DNA of 64,000 bases. It comes from Lophius americanus. Its lineage: Eukaryota > Chordata > Actinopteri > Lophiiformes > Lophiidae. The notes under the pieces are model-generated. The model had not been told where the DNA came from. It saw only the letters and a list, made by a program, of their open reading frames with translations, and ran no database searches. How positions within the stretch are numbered: position 1 is the first letter of the stretch; every line of letters starts with the position of its first letter. The stretch spans positions 138,501-202,500 of the forward strand of contig JBBDHG010000415.1 in NCBI GenBank assembly GCA_037951165.1. The letters are read 5' to 3'. A program made the position numbers and the translations under genes. Positions 10,977-22,689 of the stretch are shown here, piece by piece.

Positions 10977-11644
10977 CTTCTAAAGTCAAGAACTGGGTTT
11001 TTTTTTAGTTCTGATCTTTCATGGACCCGACCACAGCAGTGGGGCTGAACCCTTGTTCGGTATCGGAACCTATTCTGTTTCCCTAGTAGGGACAAAGTTC
11101 TGTAAAGAGATGCTCTGGGTCCAAAGGTTCTGATGGCAGGAGAACACGACAAGCTGCTTGTTGGGTTTCCTTTAAAGTAGAACTTAGAGTCCGGACAGAG
11201 AAGAGGTGGAGCCATGATTTGTTTTTGTTTTCCCTAGAGGAAGTACAGGTCCGATGGGACCAGTACTGCTCACTTGTGTTCTGTACAATGGTGACATGAG
11301 AAAACACGTCGCAAACAACGGGAGTGTTTACGGAGGACACTTAAAGTTGATGCACCCCCGACACTTTTTATCGCTTCATTTAGCAAATAAAACTGAGAAT
11401 ACAAAAATGTCATGCTATTTCATTGGATGTGCTAGCATCAGAGGCTCCGCCCACTACTTCCTGTTTGTTTTTTTTGTTTTTTTAAGTTGTCTGAAAAAGT
11501 AACTACAGCTGTAACGTTTGATGCATGGGAACATGGAAAGGGGAAAAAGAAAAGATGGACCCTAACCCTAACCTCTGAAATCAGATTTTAAGATTTGATG
11601 GAAGATCTTTTATTTTCCTGTTTCTTATAAACGTTGAACTTAAT

Positions 11645-11695
11645 AATAATAATAATACATTTAATTTATAATGCACTTAAGGCCAGATAGCACAG
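11645..11695. mobile_element. LINE 3'-tail-like fragment
   Basis: An (aat)n run followed by tacatttaatttataatgca resembles the AAT tail and start of the LINE 3' end at 61315-61350. A short fragment only. Confidence 0.4.
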
Positions 11696-12012
11696 GTATT
11701 TATTTGATTCATTTAGTTTGTTCTTTGCCTCTTACTGGTTTGTTTCTTTAGCTGCTTGTTGACACTTTGAAAACAAAAAACCCTGAATTAAGATAATGGA
11801 GGAAATCTTTATTACTGCGGAAAAATACTTCTTAGGTTTGTTATTAGATAAATGTAACATCTTTGTGTATCCACTTTAACATGTAAATCAAAACATGTTA
11901 AAAACCTAAACATTTATATTTATACATTAGTACCATTAAAGTAAACTTTCATGTATTTGACTTTCTACAGAGATGTTTTAAAATGAATATAGACTTTAGC
12001 GGCAACAACAAC

Positions 12013-12378
12013 AAACACCTGTGAGTAAGACCTGTGAGTGACACCTGTGAGTTACACCTGTGAGTAAGACCTGTGAGTTACACCTGTGAGTAAGACCTGT
12101 GAGTGACACCTGTGAGTGACACCTGTGAGTGACATCTGTGAGTAAGACCTGTGAGTGACACCTGTGAGTTACACCTGTGAGTGACACCTGTGAGTAAGAC
12201 CTGTGAGTGACACCTGTGAGTTACACCTGTGAGTGACACCTGTGAGTGACACCTGTGAGTGACATCTGTGAGTAAGACCTGTGAGTGACACCTGTGAGTT
12301 ACACCTGTGAGTGACACCTGTGAGTAAGACCTGTGAGTTACACCTGTGAGTGACACCTGTGAGTGACACCTGTGAGTA
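12013..12378. repeat. 13-bp minisatellite, about 28 copies
   Basis: The unit is acctgtgagtgac with variants (gttac, gtaag). Array variants recur in blocks of several units. The open frames on the minus strand (repeating MSLTGVTHRC) are a by-product of the repeat. The flanking intergenic stretches 11700-12010 and 12380-13080 show no gene. Confidence 0.95.
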
Positions 12379-13429
12379 GTTGTCCTAACTGCATAGGTGG
12401 CACACTTTCTCGAGAAAACGAGTTACGTATTCATTCCCTCATGACGAGAACAAGCGACTTCCGTTGCCGTGGCGACTCAGGAAGTCAGTATGCAGGATTT
12501 ACTAGTGATGGACAAGAGTTTTCCTCAGCAAGTATAATACGCCTCGTTTACTGTCGCGTTCTTTGTGTCATGTTTGTGTCGTTAATAAGTTTAATTTGTG
12601 CATTCACGATGTTGATTAAAGTTTTATTCAGAGTCACATGACCTCACAAGCTGGAAACAGAACATATGAGAGAAGCAGAAGATGAAAACAATATTGATTG
12701 TTAAACACAAAGCTAAACAGTAAATAAAGTGTATTATACCTGCTTAAGAACCCTTTCATCCATCATTAAAGAATCGCACATGTCGCTATGCTAACGTTTA
12801 CACACCCGTCAAAAGAGCATCCGCTATAAGAACTATTTCTGTCTGTGTTGAACTTTGATTAAACCTTATTAAATGTGTTGGTGAATGACGGATGTGTCAT
12901 CTTTCATCTTAAATGATACAAATGTAAAGTGCATTATAAATAAAACCTATTATTATTACTATTTAATCAGTTTCTGCACCTCTGATGAACATGAAATAAA
13001 AAAACACTTCCTGTTTTCTACGCCAGAAAATGGTCGCTTGTCATGTCGTGCTAACGTCCATAAATAAATCCCCGCCGCCATGGCCGCTCCCGGCCTCCAT
13101 ACAGGCGCATCATATGTCAGATCAGCTGCTGTAAACAAGCGTCTGCGAAGGAACTACAACTCCCATGATCCTCCAGTAGCAGCTCATGGATTATCATTAT
13201 TATTATGGTATTTCGCGGACACCTGCTGCATGTGTTAGTGATTCATTTCGACGTCTCAATCCTAACGTTTGACCACATGTCGTTTAGGGGACGCGATCTC
13301 AAATAATGGCAGGAAGGGCAGGTGGTGATGAGGTGAAGCCCCGCCCCTCCTCTCCTGCCTGGCACCGTAAACGTTATTTATGAATGCCTGCCGCTCACGG
13401 GCGTGTGCACGCACATTCTTTTTTATGAC

Positions 13430-13662
13430 ATGTTTTCACCGTCGGACATCAGGCCCCGGCTCTAGCTGCTGTCTGGGGCTCTTCTGGTTCCTGCAGCGGC
13501 CGGTTCGTGCGCTCGGGTCCGGCTTTTAATTCATTGCGGTCGCCTCGGTGCTGACGGCGGCGGCGGCGTCTACAATACTACTGGGTCAACACACCGAGCT
13601 CCGCCGCTGCCTGCCAGCCTTGGAGCCGCTTCAGCCATCACCCTGAGGTGCTGTCCGGTAAG
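13430..13662 (+). promoter_or_regulatory. Probable fam53c promoter and non-coding first exon
   Basis: A GC- and CpG-rich stretch follows an AT-rich region. It ends in a strong donor (gtccggtaag/gtaagcg, exon end about 13662). No coding frame with family similarity is present, so I read it as the 5' UTR exon of the downstream fam53c-like gene. A further GC-rich stretch extends to 14060. The transcription start cannot be fixed from sequence. Confidence 0.5.
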
Positions 13663-15044
13663 GTAAGCGAGCCGGGTCGGGTTGGGATGATCTCGGGTCT
13701 CTGAGCTAGAGATCCAGTCTGGGTCGGATCCGTCCCGCCGGGTTTTCCTGCTCCTCACGCCGCTCAGGGAGCCTCACAGGCCGGCCAGACCTCATTACCA
13801 TAACCGCTCTTATTGTGGCTGATTCCTGGTGGAGCATCAGAGTCGGGAGAATTCACAGCATCCCGCCATCACCGTGTCCGCGGTGAGGCGAGGAGGAGGA
13901 GGCGAGGAGGAGGTGAGGAGGTCTCCGTGGAGGAGTCCTGTTTATGAAAGCAGCGCTGCTAGCATCCATCAGCTAGCCGCTGCTCTGGATGCTGCAGGCG
14001 GACACCGGAGCTCCGTCAGCCCCGCTGACCCGGTCAGAGCCCGTCGGACTCGGTGAGGCGCGGATCTTCTGTCGGCTGTTTTATTCCAGACGGAAAAGGA
14101 GTCTGAATGAATTCTGCCGACCTTGAGAGTAATAAGACATATTATTTGTAGCATGCTAGGGGGACGCTAGCTGCTCCCGGTGATGCAACCGGCTGTCTTC
14201 ACCCCGTAAATGTGACACATCTGTTTTTTCTGTGTGTTTTCTTAACGGTACATTTTATAAGGACATGTCCAGAAGGATTGTGCATCCGAACAGGATGTGG
14301 ACATGTGCATGTATGTGCGTGTGCTAGCATCCCTCATTGAAAACAATGGGTTCCGTTAGCCGGGAGCTAACAGTCAGTGGGTCCAGCATCAGTGAAGCAG
14401 GAGGTTCTCCTCAGGCTCCAGAGTGTGGCCTCCTCTGAACAGACACAGCCTGTCATCACCGAACACCGACTGTCGTTATTCAACCACAACAAACCACGTG
14501 TTCCACCGGAGCCTCGGTAACGTTTAACCACATCAACAAGAAGGATCTGATGATGACCTCATTTGTACCGAAGGTCTCCCTGAGCTCCAGTGTTGACGTG
14601 ATGGTCCTTCCATGAACATACCAGAATAACCTCATCTGGTAGAAGAATGGTTTTTATTTCACGGTGTTTTAAAGACGGAAGAAAATACAAAATCACAATC
14701 TAAGCAGAGGCCTAAATTTATTTATTCAATTTTATAATTTCCTTTTTTATATGTAACCTTTTATTTATTTGAGATTTTTTTTCCACTGATATCATATTTC
14801 TTCTCCACGGTGACTTTTTCAGCACCGGTCATCATTCCTGTCACATCAAACAACATTTATTCTATTTAGTCTTAGAATATATACGATTACAGACGGTAAT
14901 AAAAGAGAAACGCAGTAGAATCGTGTCCAAAAGTGCAAAAAATACACTTTAAAGGTTGTTTTCCCCAATTCAGTGTGAACATGTGGAATAATGCTGCAGA
15001 GGTTTAATCATGGTTTTGTCTTCTCAGTCAATATGAAGGGACAG

Positions 15045-15750
15045 TCAAGAACATCTCAACATAGTCCAGCCTGTAGAACATCTCAACATAGTCCAGCCTG
15101 TAGAACATCTCACCATAGTCCAGCCTGTAGAACATCTCGCCATAGTCCAGCCTGTAGAACATCTCGCCATAGTCCAGCCTGTAGAACATCTCGCCATAGT
15201 CCAGCCTGTAGAACATCTCGCCATAGGCCAGCCTGTAGAACATCTCACGTTAGTCCAGCCTGTAGAACATCTCAACATAATCCAGCCTGTAGAACATCTC
15301 ACCATAATCCAGCCTGTAGAACATCTCACCATAATCCAGCCTGTAGAACATCTCAACATAGTCCAGCCTGTAGAACATCTCGCCATAATCCAGCCTGTAG
15401 AACATCTCGCCATAATCCAGCCTGTAGAACATCTCGCCATAATCCAGCCTGTAGAACATCTCAACATAGTCCAGCCTGTAGAACATCTAAACATAGTCCA
15501 GCCTGTAGAACATCTCACCATAATCCAGCCTGTAGAACATCTCACCATAATCCAGCCTGTAGAACATCTCACCATAATCCAGCCTGTAGAACATCTCGCC
15601 ATAATCCAGCCTGTAGAACATCTCAACATAGTCCAGCCTGTAGAACATCTCGCCATAGTCCAGCCTGTAGAACATCTCGCCATAGTCCAGCCTGTAGAAC
15701 ATCTCGCCATAGTACAGCCTGTAGAACATCTCGCCATAGTCCATCCAAAG
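15045..15750. repeat. 27-bp minisatellite, about 26 copies, open in frame on both strands
   Basis: The unit contains ccagcctgtagaacatctc followed by a variable 8 bp (gccatagt, accataat, aacatagt). Because 27 is divisible by 3, both strands stay open for 267 and 297 codons (ACRTSRHSP repeats on plus, MARCSTGWT repeats on minus). There is no sign of a real gene. It lies in the presumed fam53c intron 1. The surroundings 14060-15040 and 15750-16490 show no other feature. Confidence 0.95.
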
Positions 15751-16494
15751 CCATTTCCTGTCCAGTTGGACAAGTACAACATATTATTCAGTGAAATATT
15801 ATGACCGATGTAATCGCGATGCTTCGGGTCGTTCTCTCCACACGATATCTGAGGCGGGTCCATCCACTTCTCCAACATGTCTGTCATGTCACTCCTACCA
15901 TAGGAGATGGACTCTACAGCCCCCCCTGTAGAGTCCAAGCTGGAGAACCTGAGGAGGAACTTACTCCTTACACAGAAATGAAGACGTCACCTGTTGGCCG
16001 GGAAAAATCCTGATGCTCATCTTTCAGAACATATGATTCACCATCTGGACCTAACAAAAGTAAAAACTGGAATACCAGCCAGAAGAACGCAAACGCCTCC
16101 TCAGGCCAAACGGTTCGACCCGTGTCCGGTCATCCTTCCTGGACCACACCTCCACACCTCCCCACAGCTTCATGGAAGTCACTTCAGTACCTATTTCTTC
16201 TTGCTATTGGATATACGGATCGATCGGCGCCGGGAGACCGAGTGTGATGTGATAGGCAATCGGCTGAGCAGCCTCTCTCTCGGGTCGAGTCCTGAAGTCC
16301 CAGGAAGCCAACAGAACACGTAACAGACTGAAGGAGGCGTACAGAGTTTTAGTTTCTCCTCTATAAGTCATTCCGTTGGTTAAGAGGAGGAGGGTACATT
16401 CATTTACGTACACAGTACCGACCAGCTTTGACACTTCCACTCTGACCCTTCAAAATAAGAGCATTTAAAATACATTACAAATTATGATTATGAA

Positions 16495-16725
16495 TTTGAA
16501 AGGAAAATAATGGGGATCTGTTCTGGGATCAGATCCCACAGTGACTGAATGATGAAGATAAATACAGTTAATACTATTTTTTCTGAGGTTAAGAATAAAG
16601 ACAGATTTCCTGGAGTCGATTCTTAGGAGATAAATGTAATCACAACTGGACTGATGGTCGGGAAGTGACGCAGCAGAACCTGTGCTTGACACTAGAAGCT
16701 CCCCTAGTGGGTCAAACATAAACTA
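16495..16725 (-). repeat. Dispersed repeat family A, inverted copy in fam53c intron
   Basis: Shares agtgactgaatgatgaagat, 'ggagtcgattcttaggagat', 'gatggtcgggaagt' and 'ctcccctagtgg' with 9720-9905, in the same orientation. Confidence 0.7.
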
Positions 16726-17176
16726 TTAGAGTAAATTGTGACGTGTACAACATCAGTGTTGGTACAATGGGAACCATCGTAACCTTTAACCCTTTAGAAC
16801 CGCTAACTTTGCTAATACTAAAATGCTAACGTACGCGGTTTGTTTAATGAACGCATGACGCTACCCACTCACATGTGCATCTGTTTCCTCGTTAGGTCCG
16901 TTGCCGACGGCAACAGCTGAATGACAATGTCCTTGTGAGAGTGGGAGGGGCTACCTGGCCCTGAGGCGGTAAGGAGGAGGAGTCTCAGCCCTCAGTCCTT
17001 GCCCCTGCTGTGACGACTAAACGGACAGACGCACAAACAGACGTGGCTCTCCCTTCCCTCCTCCTCCTCCTCCTCCTCTTCCCCTCTCCTCCTCCCCTTT
17101 CTCTCCCTGTTCTCCTCACCCCATTTCCTCCCCTCTGCCTTCCCCCGTCTCACCCCTGCTCCCCTGCCACCATGCT

Positions 17177-20100
17177 GTGGTCACGTTGCTGGTGGAGAGC
17201 CTGAGGAAGCAGACTCTGGAAGGCGACCCTGCTCAGTCAGGGGACTGCTACCTGGTGAGTCCACCTGTTCACTCTGACCCCCACAGGAACCCAGAACCAG
17301 TGTGAACTGGGGGCGGAGTCGGGTTCACGCGATGGTACGAAGGAGCGTAAACGCATGAATTATTGGTTTGATGTATCCCACATATTAACAACTTTATCTT
17401 ATTCTTATACACAGTAACCATAAGAACTGATTTAACAAAACAAAAACGATCAAATCCATCTGGAGATGAATTCACTTTAAACCAGCCTCCTGATTTTACA
17501 TTAGTTTACTTAAACCAGACTTCTGTCTTTATTAGTTTACTTAAACCAGACTTCTGACTTTATTAGTTTACTTAAACCAGACTTCTGACTTTATTAGTTT
17601 ACTTAAACCAGACTTCTGACTTTATTAGTTTACTTAAACCAGACTTCTGACTTTATTAGTTTACTTAAACCAGCCTGCTGATTTTAGATTAGTTTACTTA
17701 AACCAGACTTCTGACTTTATTAGTTTACTTAAACCAGACTTCTGACTTTATTAGTTTACTTAAACCAGACTTCTGACTTTATTAGTTTACTTAAACCAGA
17801 CTTCTGACTTTATTAGTTTACTTAAACCAGACTTCTGACTTTATTAGTTTACTTAAACCAGCCTCCTGATTTTAGATTAGTTTACTTAAACCAGACTTCT
17901 GACTTTAGATTATTTAACTTAAACCAGACTTCTGACTTTAGATTATTTAACTTAAACCAGACTTCTGACTTTAGGTCATTTAACTTAAACCAGACTTCTG
18001 ACTTTAGGTCATTTAACTTAAACCAGACTTCTGACTTTAGATCATTTAACTTAAACCAGACTTCTGACTTTAGGTCATTTAACTTAAACCAGACTTCTGA
18101 CTTTATTAGTTTACTTAAACCAGCCTCCTGATTTTAGATTAGTTTACTTAAACCAGACTTCTGACTTTATTATTTAACTTAAACCAGACTTCTGACTTTA
18201 GATTATTTAACTTAAACCAGACTTCTGACTTTAGATTATTTAACTTAAACCAGACTTCTGACTTTAGGTCATTTAACTTAAACCAGCCTCCTGTCAGCAG
18301 CTGTACTTCTCTCAGATGTCCACTAGAAGGATCTTCAGGACCAGCTCTTTGAGGTTCACTGAACCTTAGACTGGTCCTTCCACCAGAACTAACTGAACCA
18401 AAATGAAGACGATGAGCGACACTGCTGGTCAGTAACAAGATCATCTTAAACTCAGACTACTTTTCTCCCCGTCTTTCTGTCCCTCAGTCCCTACTGGACC
18501 CGAAAACTCTCGCAGAGTGCTGGTCGCCAGATGGCTTGATGCCTGGTGAGTTCATCCCAATGAATTGTGAATGAAATAATCTCTTTTCTGTAAACGAATA
18601 AAGAGTATAAGACTATTTATGTAGGACTTCACAGCCAAACAAGACGACAGTTAAAAGCAGAATGACATAAAAGTATGACATTTGCGTTGATTTATTCCTC
18701 AGACTGACATGATCTCACATGTAGACTATCACGTCATCGGCATAAAGCAATCATCTCTAACTCTGTATCTCCTCTCAGAGAGCAGCTACTGGCAGCTCTG
18801 CCCTCCCTCCAAGTCTGGCCTGCAGGGGGGGTTACTGAGCTCTAGTTTCCCCCCCGGCCCCGTGCCCCTGGTGCCCCCAGATGCTCACCTACAGGAAGGT
18901 TGTGACCCCCTGGATGGGACCCCCTCTCAGCAACAGCAGCACCGGCCCCTGGCGCCCAGCACTTCGGCATCCGAGCTGTCTCTCCCTGGAGCACCGACAG
19001 CTCCTCCCGGTCCCTGCCCCCCTCCGCCGCCGCCCCCTCCCCCTAAACGCCACTGTCGTTCACTGTCAGTGCCCGAGGACCTGTCACGCTGCCGCTACAC
19101 CTGGCGGCCCAGTGCCTCGCGGGTCTGGACTCCTGTCAGTCGTCAGCAGTGCCATGGGGGAGCAGGGGCAGGGGTCACGGGTGGGGGCGCGGGGGGAGGT
19201 GGTATAGGGGCAGGTGCGGCAGGAGGAGGAGCCTGTCCTCTCCGCGCTCCCAGCTCTTCTCTGAACTCGTCGCTTCACTCCTCGTCCAGCCCCACCTTCT
19301 TCAGCCTGGCGCTGTCTCCAGACTCCCCGCTGCCCTGGAACTTCCCCTGGGACCCCAGTGAGGCAGCAGCAGGGGGAGGAGCCTGTTGCTGCTTCTTCCC
19401 CTCCCCTTCCTCTTGCTCCTCCTCTCCATCACCCCTACACCCACCTCCCCCTCCTCAGAGGCGTTTCTCCCTCTCCCCTGTGCTCATCAGAGACTCCGCG
19501 TCCTCCACGTTCCTGCCTCCGCCCCCTGTGCCGAGTCAAGCAGCGGCGCCTCCACCTGGGTGTTCGGCTGGAGCGGCGCGGGGGGGCCCGGTGCCCGCCT
19601 CGCCATCCTCAGCCTGTAGCACGCCTTCATCTCTGCGACGCAGCCTGCCACCGCAGCTGCCCCGCTGCCACTCGCAGCCCTGCGACCTCCTACTGCTCAA
19701 ACCAGGCCTGAAGAGACGGCGCGACCCGGATCGACCCTGTGCCCGACCCGTCCTGGACTTCACAAAGATGACTCAGGTACTGCGGAAAATGAAAACGGTT
19801 TATGCGCGAATCGACTCAAAATGCATATTTTTGTTTTATTCTGGTTGCAGGTGGCGCCTTTGGTCGTATGTCCAAATATAGTTCATGTTTTTATCATTAA
19901 AGATCGGGTTTAATTCATTCAGTTACAGCATTTTAATCCATTAACACTTCTGTGAACCCGGACTGCTGTCTTCATGACATGCAAGGAAACGACTTTGATG
20001 TCTTTACAGCATGCAACGTGATGTCTTCATGGCATGCGACTTGACCGCTTTGATGTCTTTACGACATGTGACTTGACGACATTGATGTCTTTAGGATATG

Positions 20101-20671
20101 TGACTTGGTGGCTTTGGTGTCTTTACAACATGCGACTTGGCGACTTTGATGTCTTTACGACGCGTGACTTGGTGTCTTTACGACATGCAACTTAATGTCT
20201 TTGATGTCTTTACGGCATGCGACTTGACCGCTTTGATGTCTTTAAGTAGTGCAAGGCTTTGCCTTGAGGAGACGGCGTCCGTCTGTGGGGACATTTGATT
20301 CTACAGACGGACTGTTCCTGATTGGACGCTCAGGCGTGACTCACCTGTAACCACCTGATGTCTCCCCCCTGCAGACGCGCAGCATCGACCCTCAGTGTCT
20401 GGAGCGCGGCGGCAGGCTGGTTTGCGGCGGTGACGTCTGCATGGGCATGGAGGCCTTCATGGGCGACTTCCGGCGCTCCTGCTCACCGGCCGAGTGTCTG
20501 GGCAGGACCAGCATCGGGCCGCTCGGCGAGAGCGACGAGGAGTGTCGTGAAGACGAGGACGAGGACGGAGAGGAGGAGGAGGAGGAGGCGGGGGAGCGCG
20601 AGGCGGCTCAGCAGGCGGTATTTGAGAGGGATTGTACAGAACTGGACTTGAACTTAATAGAAGAAAACTGA
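17177..20671 (+). CDS. fam53c: FAM53 family protein, FAM53C-like (4 coding exons, about 476 aa)
   Basis: FAM53 proteins are disordered, Ser/Pro-rich nuclear proteins; the FAM53B orthologue (simplet) promotes beta-catenin nuclear entry. FAM53C's own role is less clear. Exons: 17177-17254, 18488-18545, 18779-19776, 20375-20671; all junctions agree in phase. Family landmarks in order are VTLLVESLRKQTLEG at the N-terminus, PKRHCRSLSVPEDLSR, PQRRFSLSPVLI, RCHSQPCDLLLLKPGLKRRR (basic, NLS-like), PVLDFTKMTQ, an acidic run, and the C-terminus LDLNLIEEN. The C-terminus and linkage to egr1 favour FAM53C over A or B. The start is odd: the conserved frame has no ATG, only GTG at 17177, while a perfect Kozak ATG at 17172 is out of frame. 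The large exon is rich in Pro, Gly and Ser runs. Confidence 0.87.
17462..18295. repeat. 31-bp minisatellite in fam53c intron, about 26 copies
   Basis: The unit is built around ttacttaaaccagacttctg. Two sub-variants alternate in blocks: 'gattattt' units and 'ggtcattt' units are clustered toward the 3' end, and 'cagcctcctgattt' units are interspersed. It ends about 190 bp before exon 2. Confidence 0.95.
19985..20245. repeat. Degenerate about 32-bp repeats in fam53c intron 3
   Basis: Imperfect repeats of gactttgatgtctttacgac and 'catgcgacttg' with substantial drift between copies. Confidence 0.75.
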
Positions 20672-20812
20672 CACACCTGTAAATGGAAGGATGTTCTCTG
20701 CTTGAGTTGTTTCAGTTCCTTTTATGTTTGAAACGATCTGACCCCCCCCCCCTCCCTGGACCTCCTTCATCTCCACACTCCATGTCCTCCTTGCTACTAA
20801 TCAGCAAAGCTC

Positions 20813-21658
20813 TCAGGAACAACACCTTCTCTCATTGGATGAGCTGGGGTAAAGAAAGCTGATTGATGACGACAGTGATGATTTGACTACCGGCGCTTCG
20901 GACTCGGCGCCGTGGCTTCGCCCGGAATCCTCCTGGCTGCTTTTGAACATTTCCGCGGTTGGACAGCCGATTCCGTTGTAGGCGAGGATCTCCTGCAGAG
21001 TAACTGGTTGCCTCTGATGAGAAGAAACCTCCAGTCTGAATCCCAGCCGACACGGTTTGTCCTTCTGCAGCCGGCCATCAGGTCTCTCTGAAAAACAAAA
21101 ACCTGCACGGCTCCGGGATCCGAGACCAGGATGTAGATTCCTGAACTCGTGTGACTGGACTCAGACTGTCCAGGTGCTTCTCGGCATCCAGGTGTCTTCC
21201 AACGCTCGGCCGCCGAGTCTCTCTCAAACACGCCGAAGTCTGATGAGGGCGCCGCCGATCCGCAGCTCCGGCCTGAGCCGCCGTCACCACGCCTGTCACT
21301 CAGTCCCGCACAGACACGCCCACCAGATACCAGACTCCTCCTCCCTGAGGTCTCGGAGGTTATGGACAGGATTAGCCCTGTTTTTGGGCGTTAACGATAT
21401 ATTTGGTCTAGATGTGTTAAAAGTCAAATATAATCATGAAAATGTTTAAAACATTTAAGACGTTTTAACCAACTTTCCTAGTTTTGGTCTTTTTACCAGA
21501 AGATTTCTAAATGAAATGATCAAGTAGAAGTAAACGTCCCTGCTTTTACCTGAAGTAGCAATAGTTCTGAGTTCTGGTATCACATCCTGAGGGCAGGGGT
21601 TCAAAGGTCGGCGGGGTGGTGATGCATTCAGGTTCGCTGCTTTGAGGTGGCGTCCCAT
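20813..21658 (-). CDS. Possible two-exon gene of unknown identity (about 126 aa)
   Basis: Exon 2 would be 21087-20813. It has acceptor tttttgtttttcag, 90 codons starting ERPDGRLQKDKPCRLGFRLE, then VSSHQRQPVTLQEILAYNG, and a Ser-rich tail ending at a TGA (20815-20813). An upstream exon 21658-21551 (MGRHLKAANLNASPP to IPELRTIATS, donor cag/gtaaaa) joins it in the right phase. The middle looks protein-like, with a mix of charged and hydrophobic residues and no low complexity. I do not recognise the family. It is convergent with fam53c, and its end is 142 bp from that gene's stop, so part may overlap the fam53c 3' UTR. The intervening 21100-21330 is also GC-rich and open in two frames and could hold another exon. 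The whole could be spurious. Confidence 0.4.
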
Positions 21659-21706
21659 GTGACCGTTCTGAGGTCAGGTAGTCACTGATGCTGTTGTTCA
21701 ACGGAG

Positions 21707-22685
21707 CATTCACACACACACACACACACTACACACACACACACTACACACACACACACTCTACACACACACACACTACACACGCACAACACACACACTC
21801 TACACACACACACACTACACACGCACAACACACACACACAACACACACACACAACACTACACACACTACACACACGCACACCGGTCTCTACACACAACAC
21901 TACACACACTACGCACGCACAACACTACACACACACTACACACACACACACACACAACACACACACTTCACACACACACACTTCACACACAACACTACAC
22001 ACACACTACACGCACACCGGCCTCTACACACACGCACCGGTCTCCCTACACACACACACCGGTCTCCACAAACACACACACACCGGTCTCTACACACACA
22101 CACACACCGGTCTCTACACGCACGCACACGCACGCACACACACACACACCGGTCTCTACACACACACACACACCGGTCTCTACACGCACGCACACCCACG
22201 CACACGCACGCACACACACACACACCGGTCTCTAAACACACACACCGGTCTCTTCACACACACCCAAACTCGCCGGTCTCTACACACACACACACACACA
22301 CACAAACATACGCCGGTCTCTACACTACACACACACCCAAACACGCCGGTCTCTACACTACACACACACACACACACACACACCGGTCTCTACACACACA
22401 CACACCGGTCTCTACACGCACACACACACACCGGTCTCTACACACACACACACCGGTCTCTACACGCACACACACACACACGCCGGTCTCTACACACACA
22501 CGCCGGTCTCTACACACACACGCCGGTCTCTACACACACACGCCGGTCTCTACACACACACGCCGGTCTCTACACACACACGCCGGTCTCTACACACACA
22601 CACACACACACTATAAACCTACACACACACACACACTATAAACCTACACACACCAGACTCTACACACACACACACACTACACACT
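21707..22685. repeat. Compound (CA)n array with periodic ccggtctctacac units
   Basis: A long CA microsatellite interrupted regularly by accggtctctacacacacac units. Between 22480 and 22590 these become a regular 23-bp minisatellite. Long open frames on both strands are His/Thr or Cys/Val repeats with no gene character. Confidence 0.95.
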
Positions 22686-22689
22686 CCCT

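Noticed and set aside
11562..11578. Two telomere-like ccctaa units
   Set aside because: Only two copies, far below what an interstitial telomeric repeat would need; chance is likely.
21688..22641. 317-codon His/Thr-rich frame
   Set aside because: A translation of the CA microsatellite; no start context, domain or splice structure.
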